NCBI RefSeq assembly: GCF_027533645.1
Contig: NZ_JAQAGY010000002.1
Span: 434,001-498,000, forward strand
Origin: Paenibacillus caseinilyticus
Lineage (GTDB): Bacteria; Bacillota; Bacilli; Paenibacillales; NBRC-103111
Reading direction: 5' to 3'
Length of the DNA stretch: 64,000 nucleotides
The position numbers were made by a program, and so were the translations under genes. The notes beneath the pieces were generated by a model that saw nothing but the letters and a program-made list of their open reading frames with translations, was not told the origin of the DNA and searched no databases. Numbering within the stretch: the first letter of the stretch is position 1; each line of letters starts with the position of its first letter. This document shows positions 18,896-27,251 of the stretch, one piece after another.

Positions 18896-19801
18896 ATGCA
18901 ACAGGTCATATCAGAACTCATGAACGGGTCTTGCGGCGAAGTTCGCGTGAACGAGCCGCTGGCCCCCTACACCACCTGGAAGATCGGCGGACCCGCCGAT
19001 GTACTGTTGATCCCGCGAGACAAGACGCAGCTCGTGCATGCCGTCAAGCTTTTGCATGCGCACCGTACGCCTTGGACCGCGCTGGGCCGGGGATCCAATA
19101 TGCTCGTTACCGACAAGGGCATCCGGGGTGTGGTGATCAAATTGGGGGATGCGCTGGAAACCGTGCGGTTTGAAGGGGATATCGTATATGCCGGCGGCGC
19201 ATTCTCGTTCATTAAGCTATCGGTCATGGCGGGCAAAGAGGGATTGACCGGGTTGGAGTTTGCCTCAGGCATTCCGGGAACCGTGGGTGGAGCCGTCTTC
19301 ATGAACGCCGGAGCGCACGGGTCCGATGTGTCACGTATACTACTGCGGGCTGAAGTACTGCTCCCAGACGGAGAATTGGTGACTCTGAACAATGAAGATT
19401 TGGCGTATGCCTACCGGCATTCGGCCCTGCAGCTGCAGCCGGGCATCGTAACGGAAGCCGTCTTCGGGCTGAAGGCCGGCGACCGGCTCGAAATCGCCGG
19501 CACGCTGGCATCTTACAAGGCCCGGCGCCTGCGTACCCAGCCGTTGCAGCTGGCTTGCGCAGGAAGTGTCTTCCGCAACCCGGAGGGCCAATTTGCCGCC
19601 AAGCTGATCGAAGAGGCCGGCCTGAAGGGCCACCGGGTCGGCGGCGCCGAAGTTTCTCCACTGCATGCCAATTTCATCGTCAACACCGGGCAGGCGACAG
19701 CCCTCGACGTGCTTACCCTCATCGAGTATGTGAAGCAGACCGTATCGGATCGGTACGGGGTGCAGCTCATGCCGGAAGTATTGGTGGTGGGTGAGCGGTA
19801 A
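18896..19801 (+). CDS. murB: UDP-N-acetylenolpyruvoylglucosamine reductase MurB
   Basis: MurB reduces UDP-GlcNAc-enolpyruvate to UDP-MurNAc using FAD and NADPH. The 301-residue protein has TTWKIGGPADVL near residue 24, the FAD-binding segment LGRGSNMLV, GIPGTVGGAVFMNAGAHG near residue 125-140, and the C-terminal segments GSVFRNP (catalytic Ser region) and EEAGLKGHRVGGAEVS of the short, type II (Bacillus-like) form. An AAGGAGG site precedes the ATG. It lies just before murA, the enzyme that makes its substrate. Confidence 0.96.
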   Translation: MQQVISELMNGSCGEVRVNEPLAPYTTWKIGGPADVLLIPRDKTQLVHAVKLLHAHRTPWTALGRGSNMLVTDKGIRGVVIKLGDALETVRFEGDIVYAGGAFSFIKLSVMAGKEGLTGLEFASGIPGTVGGAVFMNAGAHGSDVSRILLRAEVLLPDGELVTLNNEDLAYAYRHSALQLQPGIVTEAVFGLKAGDRLEIAGTLASYKARRLRTQPLQLACAGSVFRNPEGQFAAKLIEEAGLKGHRVGGAEVSPLHANFIVNTGQATALDVLTLIEYVKQTVSDRYGVQLMPEVLVVGER

Positions 19802-19816
19802 ATCGGAGGTGGGACT

Positions 19817-21085
19817 TTGGAAAAGCTGGTTATCGAAGGCGGGAAACCTCTATCGGGAGCCATCAAGATTCATGGAGCCAAAAATGCCGCACTGCCTATA
19901 TTGGCAGCCGGTATTATGGCGGAAGGCACCGTTACCATCGAGAACGTACCGGATTTGTCGGATATTCATGTCATGCTGGGCATTCTGCGGGCTCTGGGCT
20001 GCAGGGCGGAATACGAGGATGATACGGTCACCGTGAATACGCTGGGTGTGCATGAGTTTCACATTCCGGAATATTTGATGAGCCAGATGCGTTCTTCCAT
20101 CTTCCTGATGGGTCCCCTGCTCTCGCGTCTCGGGCGCGTAGAATTATACCAGCCGGGCGGATGCGCGATCGGCGAGCGTAAGATCGATCTGCATCTTCGC
20201 GGCCTGGCCGCACTCGGAGCACAGATTGAAGAGAGCGGAAGCAAGATTGTATGCACGGCCAAAGAACTTCGGGGAGCGGAGATCGTACTGGACTTCCCGA
20301 GCGTAGGCGCGACGGAGAATATCATGATGGCCGCGGCCACGGCCAAAGGCTCCACCACGATCACGGGGGCTGCACGAGAGCCGGAGATTCAGGATCTCCA
20401 GAATTTCCTGAATTCGATGGGGGCCAAGATCATCGGGGCGGGAACGGACACGATTACCATTGAAGGCGTTCCTGTGCTGACACCGACTACTTACCGTATC
20501 ATTCCGGATCGCATTGTCGCGGGAACCCTGATGATTGCCGCTGCCGTGACCCGGGGGAACATCACGCTCGAGAGGGTGTGCCCGGCGCATATGACTTCGG
20601 CGATCCACGTCTTGAAGCGGGCAGGTGTTCAAATCGCGATCAGCGGTGATATAATGAGCGTATGCGCTCTCACCCGGCCCAGATCGGTTGATCGGATCGT
20701 GACTTCGCCACATCCTGCTTTTCCGACTGATCTGCAGTCGCAGATTATGGTGCTGCTAAGCCTTGCCGATGGGGTAAGCATTGTGAAGGAAACCGTTTTT
20801 GAGGGACGTTTCAAGCATGTGGATGAACTGTCCCGGATGGGAGCCGATATCCGGGTCGATCTCAACTCCGCAGTGATCCGCGGGGTGCCCAGGCTCTATG
20901 GGGCTACGGTAGAAGCTACGGACCTTCGGGCGGGAGCTGCGCTGGTGATTGCCGGTCTTGCGGCTCAAGGAACCACGGTCATCGAGCAGATTCACCATAT
21001 CGACCGGGGCTATGACCGGATCGAGTCTATGCTGGGTGCGCTGGGCGCAGGCATTCAGCGCGTCGTACCGGTGCCATCGGAGTAA
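19817..21085 (+). CDS. murA: UDP-N-acetylglucosamine 1-carboxyvinyltransferase MurA
   Basis: MurA transfers enolpyruvate from PEP to UDP-GlcNAc, the committed step of peptidoglycan synthesis and the target of fosfomycin. The 422-residue protein has GAKNAALPILAA near the N-terminus and the segment PGGCAIGERKIDLH near residue 115, whose Cys is the fosfomycin-sensitive residue. It starts at TTG 19817 after GGAGGTGGG. In B. subtilis murAA is not in the dcw cluster; here it sits between murB and ftsQ, giving steps one and two side by side. Confidence 0.95.
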   Translation: MEKLVIEGGKPLSGAIKIHGAKNAALPILAAGIMAEGTVTIENVPDLSDIHVMLGILRALGCRAEYEDDTVTVNTLGVHEFHIPEYLMSQMRSSIFLMGPLLSRLGRVELYQPGGCAIGERKIDLHLRGLAALGAQIEESGSKIVCTAKELRGAEIVLDFPSVGATENIMMAAATAKGSTTITGAAREPEIQDLQNFLNSMGAKIIGAGTDTITIEGVPVLTPTTYRIIPDRIVAGTLMIAAAVTRGNITLERVCPAHMTSAIHVLKRAGVQIAISGDIMSVCALTRPRSVDRIVTSPHPAFPTDLQSQIMVLLSLADGVSIVKETVFEGRFKHVDELSRMGADIRVDLNSAVIRGVPRLYGATVEATDLRAGAALVIAGLAAQGTTVIEQIHHIDRGYDRIESMLGALGAGIQRVVPVPSE

Positions 21086-21189
21086 GTGCTATAATCCCAG
21101 CCTTTTAGCTTGCTCCGTAACTTATGGGGCACCACCGTTTGTTTCGGATTTCGCCGCATTCCTTGTTTCTTCTATTATTATGATCACAG

Positions 21190-21232
21190 CCGCCCTTCTA
21201 TCCCTTTTTCTACCGAAAAGGGGATAGGGCGG
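21190..21232 (+). terminator. Terminator-like hairpin between murA and ftsQ
   Basis: CCGCCC (21190-21195) and GGGCGG (21227-21232) close a stem extended by TATCCC and GGGATA with inner T/A pairs and a small bulge. It is followed by TTTACAT rather than a solid T tract, so termination would be weak. The 286-base gap between murA and ftsQ (21086-21371) holds nothing else I can support. Confidence 0.45.
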
Positions 21233-21371
21233 TTTACATATTTCGTTTGTCCGTTGTTCCGTCGGGTGTTGGATACGGAAGGCGCCTGCAAGGATAGCGG
21301 CCGGGAGGCCATCAATCCTTGCCGATGGCGGCCCGCAGCCGGACAAGCTCTCCCCAGGAGGGAACCACATC

Positions 21372-22349
21372 ATGGATGATAGACTTCCCGTAATGAAGAA
21401 ACCGTCGCAGCCCCGCGGCCGAAGCAATCGCAAACTCCTGACCGTTCTGGTCATTTTTTTCATCGGACTGCTTCTCGTCCTGTTCTTCCAATCTTCTCTG
21501 AGCAAGATCTCCCAGGTGGAGGTAACGGGCCAGGAACTGGTAGATCCAGCGGAAATAGAGCAGAAGTCGGAATTGAAGCCGGGGGACCACTTCTTCTCCG
21601 TCTCATCTTCCGATATCGAGAAGAAGGTAAAGGCCCTGCCCATGGTAGAGTCCGTGGAAGTATCGAAGCATTTTCCGGGACGGATTACCATCAAGGTGCA
21701 GGAGTATCCGAAGGTAGCGTATCAGATCGGCGAAGAGGGACAGGTGGAAGTACTGCTGGCCGATGCGAGCATTCTTCCGGTGACGATGAAGGGCGTGCCG
21801 CTGGACAAGCCGATCTTGACGGGCTGGAGCCCGGATGACCCGCTGAAGACGAAGCTTTGTCTGACGATGGCCAAGCTGCCTCCGGCTTATTTTGCCGACA
21901 TTTCCGAAATCAAGCCCGCTCCCAGCAGTGCTTATCCCGATAAGATCCGTCTCTATACGCGCACGCAGTTCGAGGTGCAGACTACGATAGGGAAGCTGCC
22001 GGAGAAAATCAAGTATCTTCAGTCTTATATTGCGAACCTTCAGGGGGACCAGGTGAAGGGCGGCGTGATCAAAATGCTCGAGGCGGACTATTACACCAAG
22101 GTGGACGACACGCCGGAAGTAAAAAGTCCTTCCGGGGAACCCTCTTCCGCTCCGTCTAAAGAACCTGCGGAATCAAAACAGCCTACGGAATCAAAACAGC
22201 AAACGGAAACGAAAGACTCTACAGAGGCCCCAGGCGCGCAAGGAAAAGAAAACGCGGGAAGCGAAGGAAAAGAAGCCGCAGGGACCCAGGGCGCGCGAAG
22301 CTCCCAAGGGGCTGATTCCAAGGGCCGGGAAGCCTCCCGCGGGGATTAA
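21372..22349 (+). CDS. ftsQ: Cell division protein FtsQ/DivIB
   Basis: A bitopic divisome protein that bridges FtsL/DivIC and septal synthases. The 325-residue product has a basic cytoplasmic tail, a transmembrane helix near residues 22-40 (LLTVLVIFFIGLLLVLF), a POTRA domain right after it (residues about 45-115, with ISQVEVTGQELVDP), a beta domain to about residue 235, and a C-terminal tail of some 80 residues rich in Ser, Glu, Lys and Gln. The tail contains a short repeat (ESKQPTESKQ). The ATG follows CAGGAGGG. B. subtilis has ylxW, ylxX and sbp between divIB and ftsA; none is present here. Confidence 0.92.
   Translation: MDDRLPVMKKPSQPRGRSNRKLLTVLVIFFIGLLLVLFFQSSLSKISQVEVTGQELVDPAEIEQKSELKPGDHFFSVSSSDIEKKVKALPMVESVEVSKHFPGRITIKVQEYPKVAYQIGEEGQVEVLLADASILPVTMKGVPLDKPILTGWSPDDPLKTKLCLTMAKLPPAYFADISEIKPAPSSAYPDKIRLYTRTQFEVQTTIGKLPEKIKYLQSYIANLQGDQVKGGVIKMLEADYYTKVDDTPEVKSPSGEPSSAPSKEPAESKQPTESKQQTETKDSTEAPGAQGKENAGSEGKEAAGTQGARSSQGADSKGREASRGD
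22168..22200 (+). repeat. Short tandem repeat in the ftsQ tail
   Basis: CGGAATCAAAACAGC occurs at 22168-22182 and again at 22186-22200, an 18-base period encoding a repeated ESKQ unit in the low-complexity tail of FtsQ. A decayed third unit (ACGGAAAC) follows. Such a repeat can change copy number by slippage without shifting the frame. Confidence 0.7.
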
Positions 22350-22362
22350 GACGGCAGGGACA

Positions 22363-22394
22363 GACTGATCCCCTGAAGGGGTTCAGTCCATTTT
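22363..22394 (+). terminator. Weak terminator after ftsQ
   Basis: GACTGATCCCC (22363-22373) pairs with GGGGTTCAGTC (22378-22388) with one mismatch around a TGAA loop, followed by CATTTTCAT. The short T run suggests partial termination, leaving ftsAZ both a read-through supply and its own promoters. Confidence 0.55.
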
Positions 22395-22449
22395 CATATG
22401 ATAAAAAAGAACTACTCAAGCCTATGAAAAAATGGTAGAATTGTAATTA

Positions 22450-22458
22450 TGGTATATT
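22450..22458 (+). promoter_or_regulatory. Possible extended -10 promoter before ftsA
   Basis: TGGTATATT (22450-22458) matches an extended -10 element (TGn plus TATATT, 5 of 6). No good -35 box lies 16-18 bases upstream. It would be a vegetative start for ftsAZ. Confidence 0.4.
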
Positions 22459-22491
22459 TTAAGCTTCTCCCTGAAAAATTATGCTAGAAAA

Positions 22492-22518
22492 AGAGGGAAT
22501 TGCAGGGCCGTGTGGAAT
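22492..22518 (+). promoter_or_regulatory. Candidate sigma-H promoter for ftsA-ftsZ
   Basis: AGAGGGAAT (22492-22500) and GTGGAAT (22512-22518), 11 bases apart, fit the sigma-H consensus RnAGGAwWW-n(11-12)-RnnGAAT with one mismatch. In B. subtilis ftsAZ has a known sigma-H promoter that raises FtsZ at the start of sporulation, so this site is expected by position. Confidence 0.6.
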
Positions 22519-22586
22519 ATTTACAAAATGGTTTTTTGTGCTGACCAAGGCTCAAATCGAATATATGTCACAGGAGGTGCCACGGG

Positions 22587-23840
22587 TTGAGCAGCAATGA
22601 CATCATTGTTAGTTTGGACATCGGTACATCCAAAGTTCGGGTTATTATTGGGGAAGTCGTTAACGGCGCCATTAATATAATTGGAGTTGGATCTGCCGAT
22701 TCGGAGGGAATCCGCAAAGGGTCCATCGTGGATATTGATCAAACGGTTCAAACGATCCGGAGTGCGGTGGACCATGCGGAACGAATGGTAGGCATTCAAA
22801 TTGCGGAAGTGTATGTCGGCATCGCCGGCAATCATATCGCTCTGCAGTCCAGTCATGGTGTAGTAGCTGTATCCAATGAAGACCGGGAGATTGGAGACGA
22901 TGACATCGAACGCGTCATACAGGCGGCCAAGGTCATTCCACTGGCTCCGGAGCGTGAGATTATCGGCGTGGTCCCGAATCAATATGTGGTCGACGGAACG
23001 GATCAAATCCATGATCCGCGCAGCATGATCGGCGTACGGCTTGAAGTGGAAGCAACGATCGTTACCGGAACGAAGACGGCTATACATAATCTGCTTCGCG
23101 TAGTTGAGAAATCCGGTTTGAAAGTCGCAGGGCTGATCCTGATGTCGCTGGCAAGCGGACATCTGGCGCTGTCCAAGGATGAGAAGAATATCGGAACCGT
23201 GCTCGTGGATATCGGAGCGGGCGCTACTACCATTGCCATTTTCAATGAGAACAACCTGGTGGCCACCTCCACGCTGCCTCTTGGCGGGGAATACATCACC
23301 AATGACATAGCGTATGGTCTGAAGACACAGGCGGATATCGCAGAGAAGATCAAATTGAAATTCGGCTGTGCCGTGGTCGACCATGCGGCGAACGATCAGG
23401 TATTCAAAGTAAACCGGATCGGGAGCAACACGGACAAAGAATTCTCCCAGGTGGATCTCGCCAATATCATCGAACCCCGCGTTCAGGAAATATTCCATTT
23501 GATCCGGCTCGAAGTGCAGAGACTCGGTTTCGCGGACCTTCCAGGTGGGTATGTACTTACCGGAGGCACAGTGGCCATGCCCGGTATGCTGGCCGTTGCC
23601 CAGATGGAGCTTGCTACTTCCGTACGAATCGCCGTACCGGATTATATCGGTGTCCGTGATTCCTCCTATACGAGCGGGGTAGGCATTATCCAGTACGCTT
23701 CCCGCTATCTGCGCACTTCGAAACAACAGCAAAACTCGGGAGTCAAGAAAATGATTCCGAAGAAACCGGCTCCCGGTCAAGAGCAGCAGAAGCCCTCGGC
23801 CATGGAACGTTTCAAGAACTGGTTAAGCGAGTTTATCTAG
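22587..23840 (+). CDS. ftsA: Cell division protein FtsA
   Basis: FtsA is an actin-like ATPase that tethers FtsZ filaments to the membrane. The 417-residue protein has the phosphate-1 segment VSLDIGTSKVRVIIGE at the N-terminus, the phosphate-2 segment GTVLVDIGAGATTIAIF near residue 205, an adenosine segment VLTGGTVAMPGM near residue 320, and a C-terminal amphipathic helix (MERFKNWLSEFI) that should bind the membrane. It starts at TTG 22587 after CAGGAGGTG. ftsZ follows after 47 bases, forming the usual ftsAZ pair. Confidence 0.96.
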   Translation: MSSNDIIVSLDIGTSKVRVIIGEVVNGAINIIGVGSADSEGIRKGSIVDIDQTVQTIRSAVDHAERMVGIQIAEVYVGIAGNHIALQSSHGVVAVSNEDREIGDDDIERVIQAAKVIPLAPEREIIGVVPNQYVVDGTDQIHDPRSMIGVRLEVEATIVTGTKTAIHNLLRVVEKSGLKVAGLILMSLASGHLALSKDEKNIGTVLVDIGAGATTIAIFNENNLVATSTLPLGGEYITNDIAYGLKTQADIAEKIKLKFGCAVVDHAANDQVFKVNRIGSNTDKEFSQVDLANIIEPRVQEIFHLIRLEVQRLGFADLPGGYVLTGGTVAMPGMLAVAQMELATSVRIAVPDYIGVRDSSYTSGVGIIQYASRYLRTSKQQQNSGVKKMIPKKPAPGQEQQKPSAMERFKNWLSEFI

Positions 23841-23887
23841 CAGAGATAAGCTCATGATGAAAGCCTAATGAGGGGGAAGACGCTAGT

Positions 23888-25042
23888 ATGTTTGAATTTG
23901 ATATGGACATGGACCAACTGGCTAAGATAAAGGTCATCGGCGTTGGCGGCGGCGGAAGCAATGCCGTTAACCGGATGATCGAGAACGGCGTGAAAGGCGT
24001 GGAGTTCATTACCGTGAACACCGACGCGCAGGCCCTTCACTTGGCTCACTCGGAGCAGAAGCTTCAGATCGGGGACAAGCTGACTCGCGGCCTTGGGGCG
24101 GGTGCGAACCCGGAAGTGGGCAAGAAAGCGGCTGAAGAGTCCCGCGAATCGATTATGAATGCGCTCAAAGGCTCGGATATGGTCTTCGTAACGGCCGGCA
24201 TGGGCGGCGGTACGGGAACCGGTGCGGCTCCGGTGATCGCCGAGATCGCCAAAGAATGCGGCGCCCTGACGGTGGGGGTCGTCACACGGCCGTTCACCTT
24301 TGAAGGCCGCAAGCGGGCGCTCCAAGCCGAGCAGGGGATCGCAGCGCTCAAAGAGAAGGTAGATACGCTGATCGTCATCCCCAATGACCGGCTGCTGGAG
24401 ATTGTCGATAAGAAGACTCCGATGCTCGAAGCGTTCCGCGAAGCGGATAACGTGCTGCGTCAGGGTGTACAAGGGATCTCCGATTTGATCGCGGTACCGG
24501 GTTTGATCAACCTGGACTTTGCCGACGTCAAAACGATTATGACCGAACGCGGATCCGCCTTGATGGGGATCGGGATTGCCACGGGCGAGAACCGTGCGGC
24601 GGAAGCCGCCAAGAAGGCGATCATGTCGCCGCTCCTCGAAACATCGATCGACGGGGCACGCGGAGTGCTCATGAACATTACGGGGGGATCGAATCTTTCC
24701 CTCTATGAAGTGAACGAAGCTGCGGACATTGTCGCTTCGGCTTCGGATCTGGAAGTGAATATGATTTTCGGTGCGGTAATCGACGAACGGCTGAAGGAAG
24801 AAATCATGGTCACGGTCATTGCCACCGGATTCGAACATAAAGCAATGGCTCCGAGCCCGCGCAAACCGGGTGCAGGCGCCGGTGCGGCACCCTCGGCGGC
24901 CGCTCCCCAGCAGGAAGCTCCGACGGACAACCGGCTTGGCAACCTCCGTCCTTTTGGCGGCAGCCAGCCATCGAACGATCAGCTCGATATTCCAACGTTC
25001 CTGCGCAACCGCAACCGCGGAGGCGGGTTCGATAACAAGTAG
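23888..25042 (+). CDS. ftsZ: Cell division GTPase FtsZ
   Basis: FtsZ is the tubulin-like GTPase that forms the cytokinetic ring. The 384-residue protein has [13 protein letters not shown] near residue 18, the tubulin signature GGGTGTG at about 106-112, and [11 protein letters not shown] with the T7 synergy acid. A Pro/Ala/Gly-rich linker from about residue 317 is followed by the C-terminal peptide [10 protein letters not shown], which binds FtsA and SepF. Both partners are encoded in this window. A terminator follows. Confidence 0.98.
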   Translation: MFEFDMDMDQLAKIKVIGVGGGGSNAVNRMIENGVKGVEFITVNTDAQALHLAHSEQKLQIGDKLTRGLGAGANPEVGKKAAEESRESIMNALKGSDMVFVTAGMGGGTGTGAAPVIAEIAKECGALTVGVVTRPFTFEGRKRALQAEQGIAALKEKVDTLIVIPNDRLLEIVDKKTPMLEAFREADNVLRQGVQGISDLIAVPGLINLDFADVKTIMTERGSALMGIGIATGENRAAEAAKKAIMSPLLETSIDGARGVLMNITGGSNLSLYEVNEAADIVASASDLEVNMIFGAVIDERLKEEIMVTVIATGFEHKAMAPSPRKPGAGAGAAPSAAAPQQEAPTDNRLGNLRPFGGSQPSNDQLDIPTFLRNRNRGGGFDNK

Positions 25043-25060
25043 GTTTATAGGTATGACGAA

Positions 25061-25092
25061 GACGGGTTCCCTCAGGGAGCCCGTCTTTTTTT
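25061..25092 (+). terminator. Intrinsic terminator after ftsZ
   Basis: GACGGGTTCCC and GGGAGCCCGTC (arms 25061-25071 and 25075-25085, with one bulge or mismatch) precede a run of eight T residues. It ends the dcw cluster. Confidence 0.9.
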
Positions 25093-25248
25093 ACAGGCAT
25101 CCGGCTGCTGCGGTTGAGGGCGTCTGCAAAATTGGATGGATTCCCTTACTGCTCCTCGGTCAGCACATATGCAACGCTCGCAGGTAGAGAAAGTGACCCG
25201 GATTCTATATCCAGAGGAGGCTAAGAGCTTCACGGAACCACACCCCAA

Positions 25249-25257
25249 TCCGACAAA
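25249..25257 (-). promoter_or_regulatory. Spo0A-box-like site upstream of spoIIGA
   Basis: On the minus strand this reads TTTGTCGGA, 8 of 9 to the 0A box TTTGTCGAA. It is about 70 bases before the predicted spoIIGA transcription start, a distance compatible with Spo0A activation of the B. subtilis spoIIG promoter. Confidence 0.45.
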
Positions 25258-25282
25258 ATTAGTTCGTTGCCCTCCGCATGTT

Positions 25283-25315
25283 TAGACAGACTTTGGAATA
25301 CAGTTACTATATACT
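25283..25315 (+). promoter_or_regulatory. Candidate Spo0A-dependent sigma-A promoter for spoIIGA-sigE
   Basis: TAGACA (25283-25288) and TATACT (25310-25315) are 21 bases apart. The B. subtilis spoIIG promoter is known for a similarly long spacing (22 bases) between near-consensus boxes, which makes it dependent on Spo0A. The boxes, the long spacing and the nearby 0A-like site together support the call. The rest of the 322-base gap after ftsZ holds only the ftsZ terminator and the spoIIGA ribosome-binding site. Confidence 0.5.
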
Positions 25316-25364
25316 TGTCTCATTCGCTAGAGGAACAAGAGGCGGGTGGCGGAGGAGGTGGGGA

Positions 25365-26264
25365 ATGGTTGTTTATATCGACATCATTTTCCTTCTGAAT
25401 CTATTGATTGACGGCGCGCTGCTCTGGACGACGGCCTGGACCCGCAAGCTTTCGTTTCGCTGGTGGCGGCTCGGATGTTCGGCGGCGATCGGCGGCAGCT
25501 ACGCCGTAATGATTTTCTTCCCGCAGCTCTCGTTTCTGTTCACGCTGGCTCTGAAGTTTGCCTTGTCGCTCTTGATGTTGATTGTCGCATTCGGGTTTGG
25601 TGGCTTGCAGCATTTTCTAAGAAATCTGGGTGCGTTCTACTTGGTGAATTTTGTTGCCGCTGGCGGTATTGTCGGTCTTCTCTACTTCCGGCAGTCGGCG
25701 GGAGAGATCTTGAACGGCATCCTGACCGTCCGCAGCTGGGACGTCACGCTGGTGCTGCTGCTGTTCGCCATTCCCTTCAGCATGTGGTTGTGCAGGCAGG
25801 TGATCGGCGCCCTGCGCCGCAAGCAGGAGCTGGGTTCGTTCCTGGCGCAGGTGGACGTGCATATCGACGGCCATCTCACGAGCTGTACGGGGCTGATCGA
25901 TACGGGCAACCAGCTCTATGATCCGCTGACGAAGACGCCGGTCATGGTTATGGAAGCCCTTCAATGGGGCGAGCAGATTCCGGAAGCTTGGCTGGCCAAG
26001 ATCCGTAAGGCGGAAGTCGACCAGCTTGTGAACTCTATCGGCACCGAACCGTTCATCTGGCAGGACCGCCTGCGGCTTGTACCCTACCGGGGCGTCAACC
26101 GGAGCACGCAGTTCATGCTGGCGCTGAAGCCCGACCGGGTCGTCATCACCTTGGAAGGAAAGACCATGGAAGCGATGAAAGTGCTTGTCGGACTGGACGG
26201 AGGCCGTCTTAGCTCCGACAATGCGTACCAGGCCATCATTCATCCGTCACTTGTCTATATGTAG
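25365..26264 (+). CDS. spoIIGA: Sigma-E processing peptidase SpoIIGA
   Basis: SpoIIGA is a membrane-bound aspartic protease that removes the pro-sequence of sigma-E in the mother cell after the SpoIIR signal from the forespore. The 299-residue protein has about five N-terminal transmembrane helices and a C-terminal protease domain with the catalytic DTG (CTGLIDTGNQLYDPLT, near residue 180). ATG 25365 follows GGAGGAGGTGGGG and gives the expected N-terminus (MVVYIDIIFLLN). The frame is also open from ATG 25278, but that start would lie inside the promoter region. Its substrate gene sigE is next. Confidence 0.93.
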   Translation: MVVYIDIIFLLNLLIDGALLWTTAWTRKLSFRWWRLGCSAAIGGSYAVMIFFPQLSFLFTLALKFALSLLMLIVAFGFGGLQHFLRNLGAFYLVNFVAAGGIVGLLYFRQSAGEILNGILTVRSWDVTLVLLLFAIPFSMWLCRQVIGALRRKQELGSFLAQVDVHIDGHLTSCTGLIDTGNQLYDPLTKTPVMVMEALQWGEQIPEAWLAKIRKAEVDQLVNSIGTEPFIWQDRLRLVPYRGVNRSTQFMLALKPDRVVITLEGKTMEAMKVLVGLDGGRLSSDNAYQAIIHPSLVYM

Positions 26265-26358
26265 CCGAAAAAGCCAGGGGAGGTACGGAGGCGGGGCGTG
26301 AGCGTCCGGGCGACGACCGACCGATGGACCTAATCTACCCGATAGGAGGAAGCGCGCC

Positions 26359-27081
26359 ATGCTGCTGAAGTGGAAGTTGTCGATGCAAATACTGTACTTC
26401 CGTCTCTTGCTGCTGTTCGGACTTAAAGGGGAAGAGATCTATTACATAGGTGGAAGTGAAGCGCTCCCGCCTCCGCTCACCCGCGAAGAGGAAGAATACC
26501 TGCTAGAGAAGCTTCCGTCCGGGGACGCGGCGATCCGGGGGATGCTCATCGAGCGGAATCTGCGTCTGGTCGTCTACATTGCCCGCAAGTTCGAGAATAC
26601 GGGAATCAATATCGAGGATCTCGTGTCGATCGGGGCGATCGGTCTCATCAAGGCTGTCAACACCTTTGATCCTGAGAAAAAGATCAAGCTGGCCACTTAC
26701 GCTTCTCGCTGCATTGAGAACGAAATCCTGATGTATTTGCGCCGCAACAGCAAGATCCGTACGGAGGTATCATTCGACGAACCGCTGAATATCGATTGGG
26801 ACGGCAACGAGCTGCTGCTGTCCGATGTGCTTGGTACCGAGAATGATACGATCTACCGGAATATCGAGGAGCAGGTGGACCGCAAGCTGCTGCACAAGGC
26901 GCTAGACAAGCTCTCGGAGCGGGAGCGGATCATCATGGAGCTGAGGTTCGGTCTGCAGGATGGGGAAGAGAAGACCCAGAAGGACGTCGCGGACATGCTG
27001 GGGATTTCGCAGTCTTATATCTCCCGGCTGGAGAAGCGGATCATCAAGCGGCTTCGCAAAGAGTTCAACAAGATGGTGTAA
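26359..27081 (+). CDS. sigE: RNA polymerase sporulation sigma factor sigma-E precursor
   Basis: Sigma-E directs early mother-cell transcription. The 240-residue pro-protein begins with a hydrophobic, amphipathic pro-sequence (about 27 residues) ending at [20 protein letters not shown], the region cut by SpoIIGA. Region 2 ([41 protein letters not shown]) and region 4 ([15 protein letters not shown], then a helix-turn-helix ending [13 protein letters not shown]) are complete. An AGGAGGAAG site precedes the ATG, 94 bases after spoIIGA, in the usual two-gene operon. Confidence 0.97.
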   Translation: MLLKWKLSMQILYFRLLLLFGLKGEEIYYIGGSEALPPPLTREEEEYLLEKLPSGDAAIRGMLIERNLRLVVYIARKFENTGINIEDLVSIGAIGLIKAVNTFDPEKKIKLATYASRCIENEILMYLRRNSKIRTEVSFDEPLNIDWDGNELLLSDVLGTENDTIYRNIEEQVDRKLLHKALDKLSERERIIMELRFGLQDGEEKTQKDVADMLGISQSYISRLEKRIIKRLRKEFNKMV

Positions 27082-27189
27082 ACTGGAAAAAACTTTTTTT
27101 GGGATGATGGGGGCTGGACTCACCCTTGATGGGATTGGGTTTGACTCTTGTCAAGTGCCAGTCCGCAGGTCAGGGGGCAGAGGGACGTC

Positions 27190-27218
27190 GCATAAAAACC
27201 GAAACCGAGGAGATAATT
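27190..27218 (+). promoter_or_regulatory. Candidate sigma-F promoter for sigG
   Basis: GCATA (27190-27194) and GGAGATAATT (27209-27218) are 14 bases apart and fit the sigma-F consensus (GYATA, then GGnnAnAMTR) with one mismatch; known spacings are about 15. sigG of B. subtilis is transcribed by sigma-F in the forespore, and this site is 34 bases before the start codon. Confidence 0.55.
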
Positions 27219-27251
27219 AACAGTAATGTTTCTCCTTGGGAGGTAATCACG

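Noticed and set aside
21110..21379. An 89-codon frame in the murA-ftsQ gap
   Set aside because: No ribosome-binding site, no conserved composition, and it overlaps a hairpin and the ftsQ start region.
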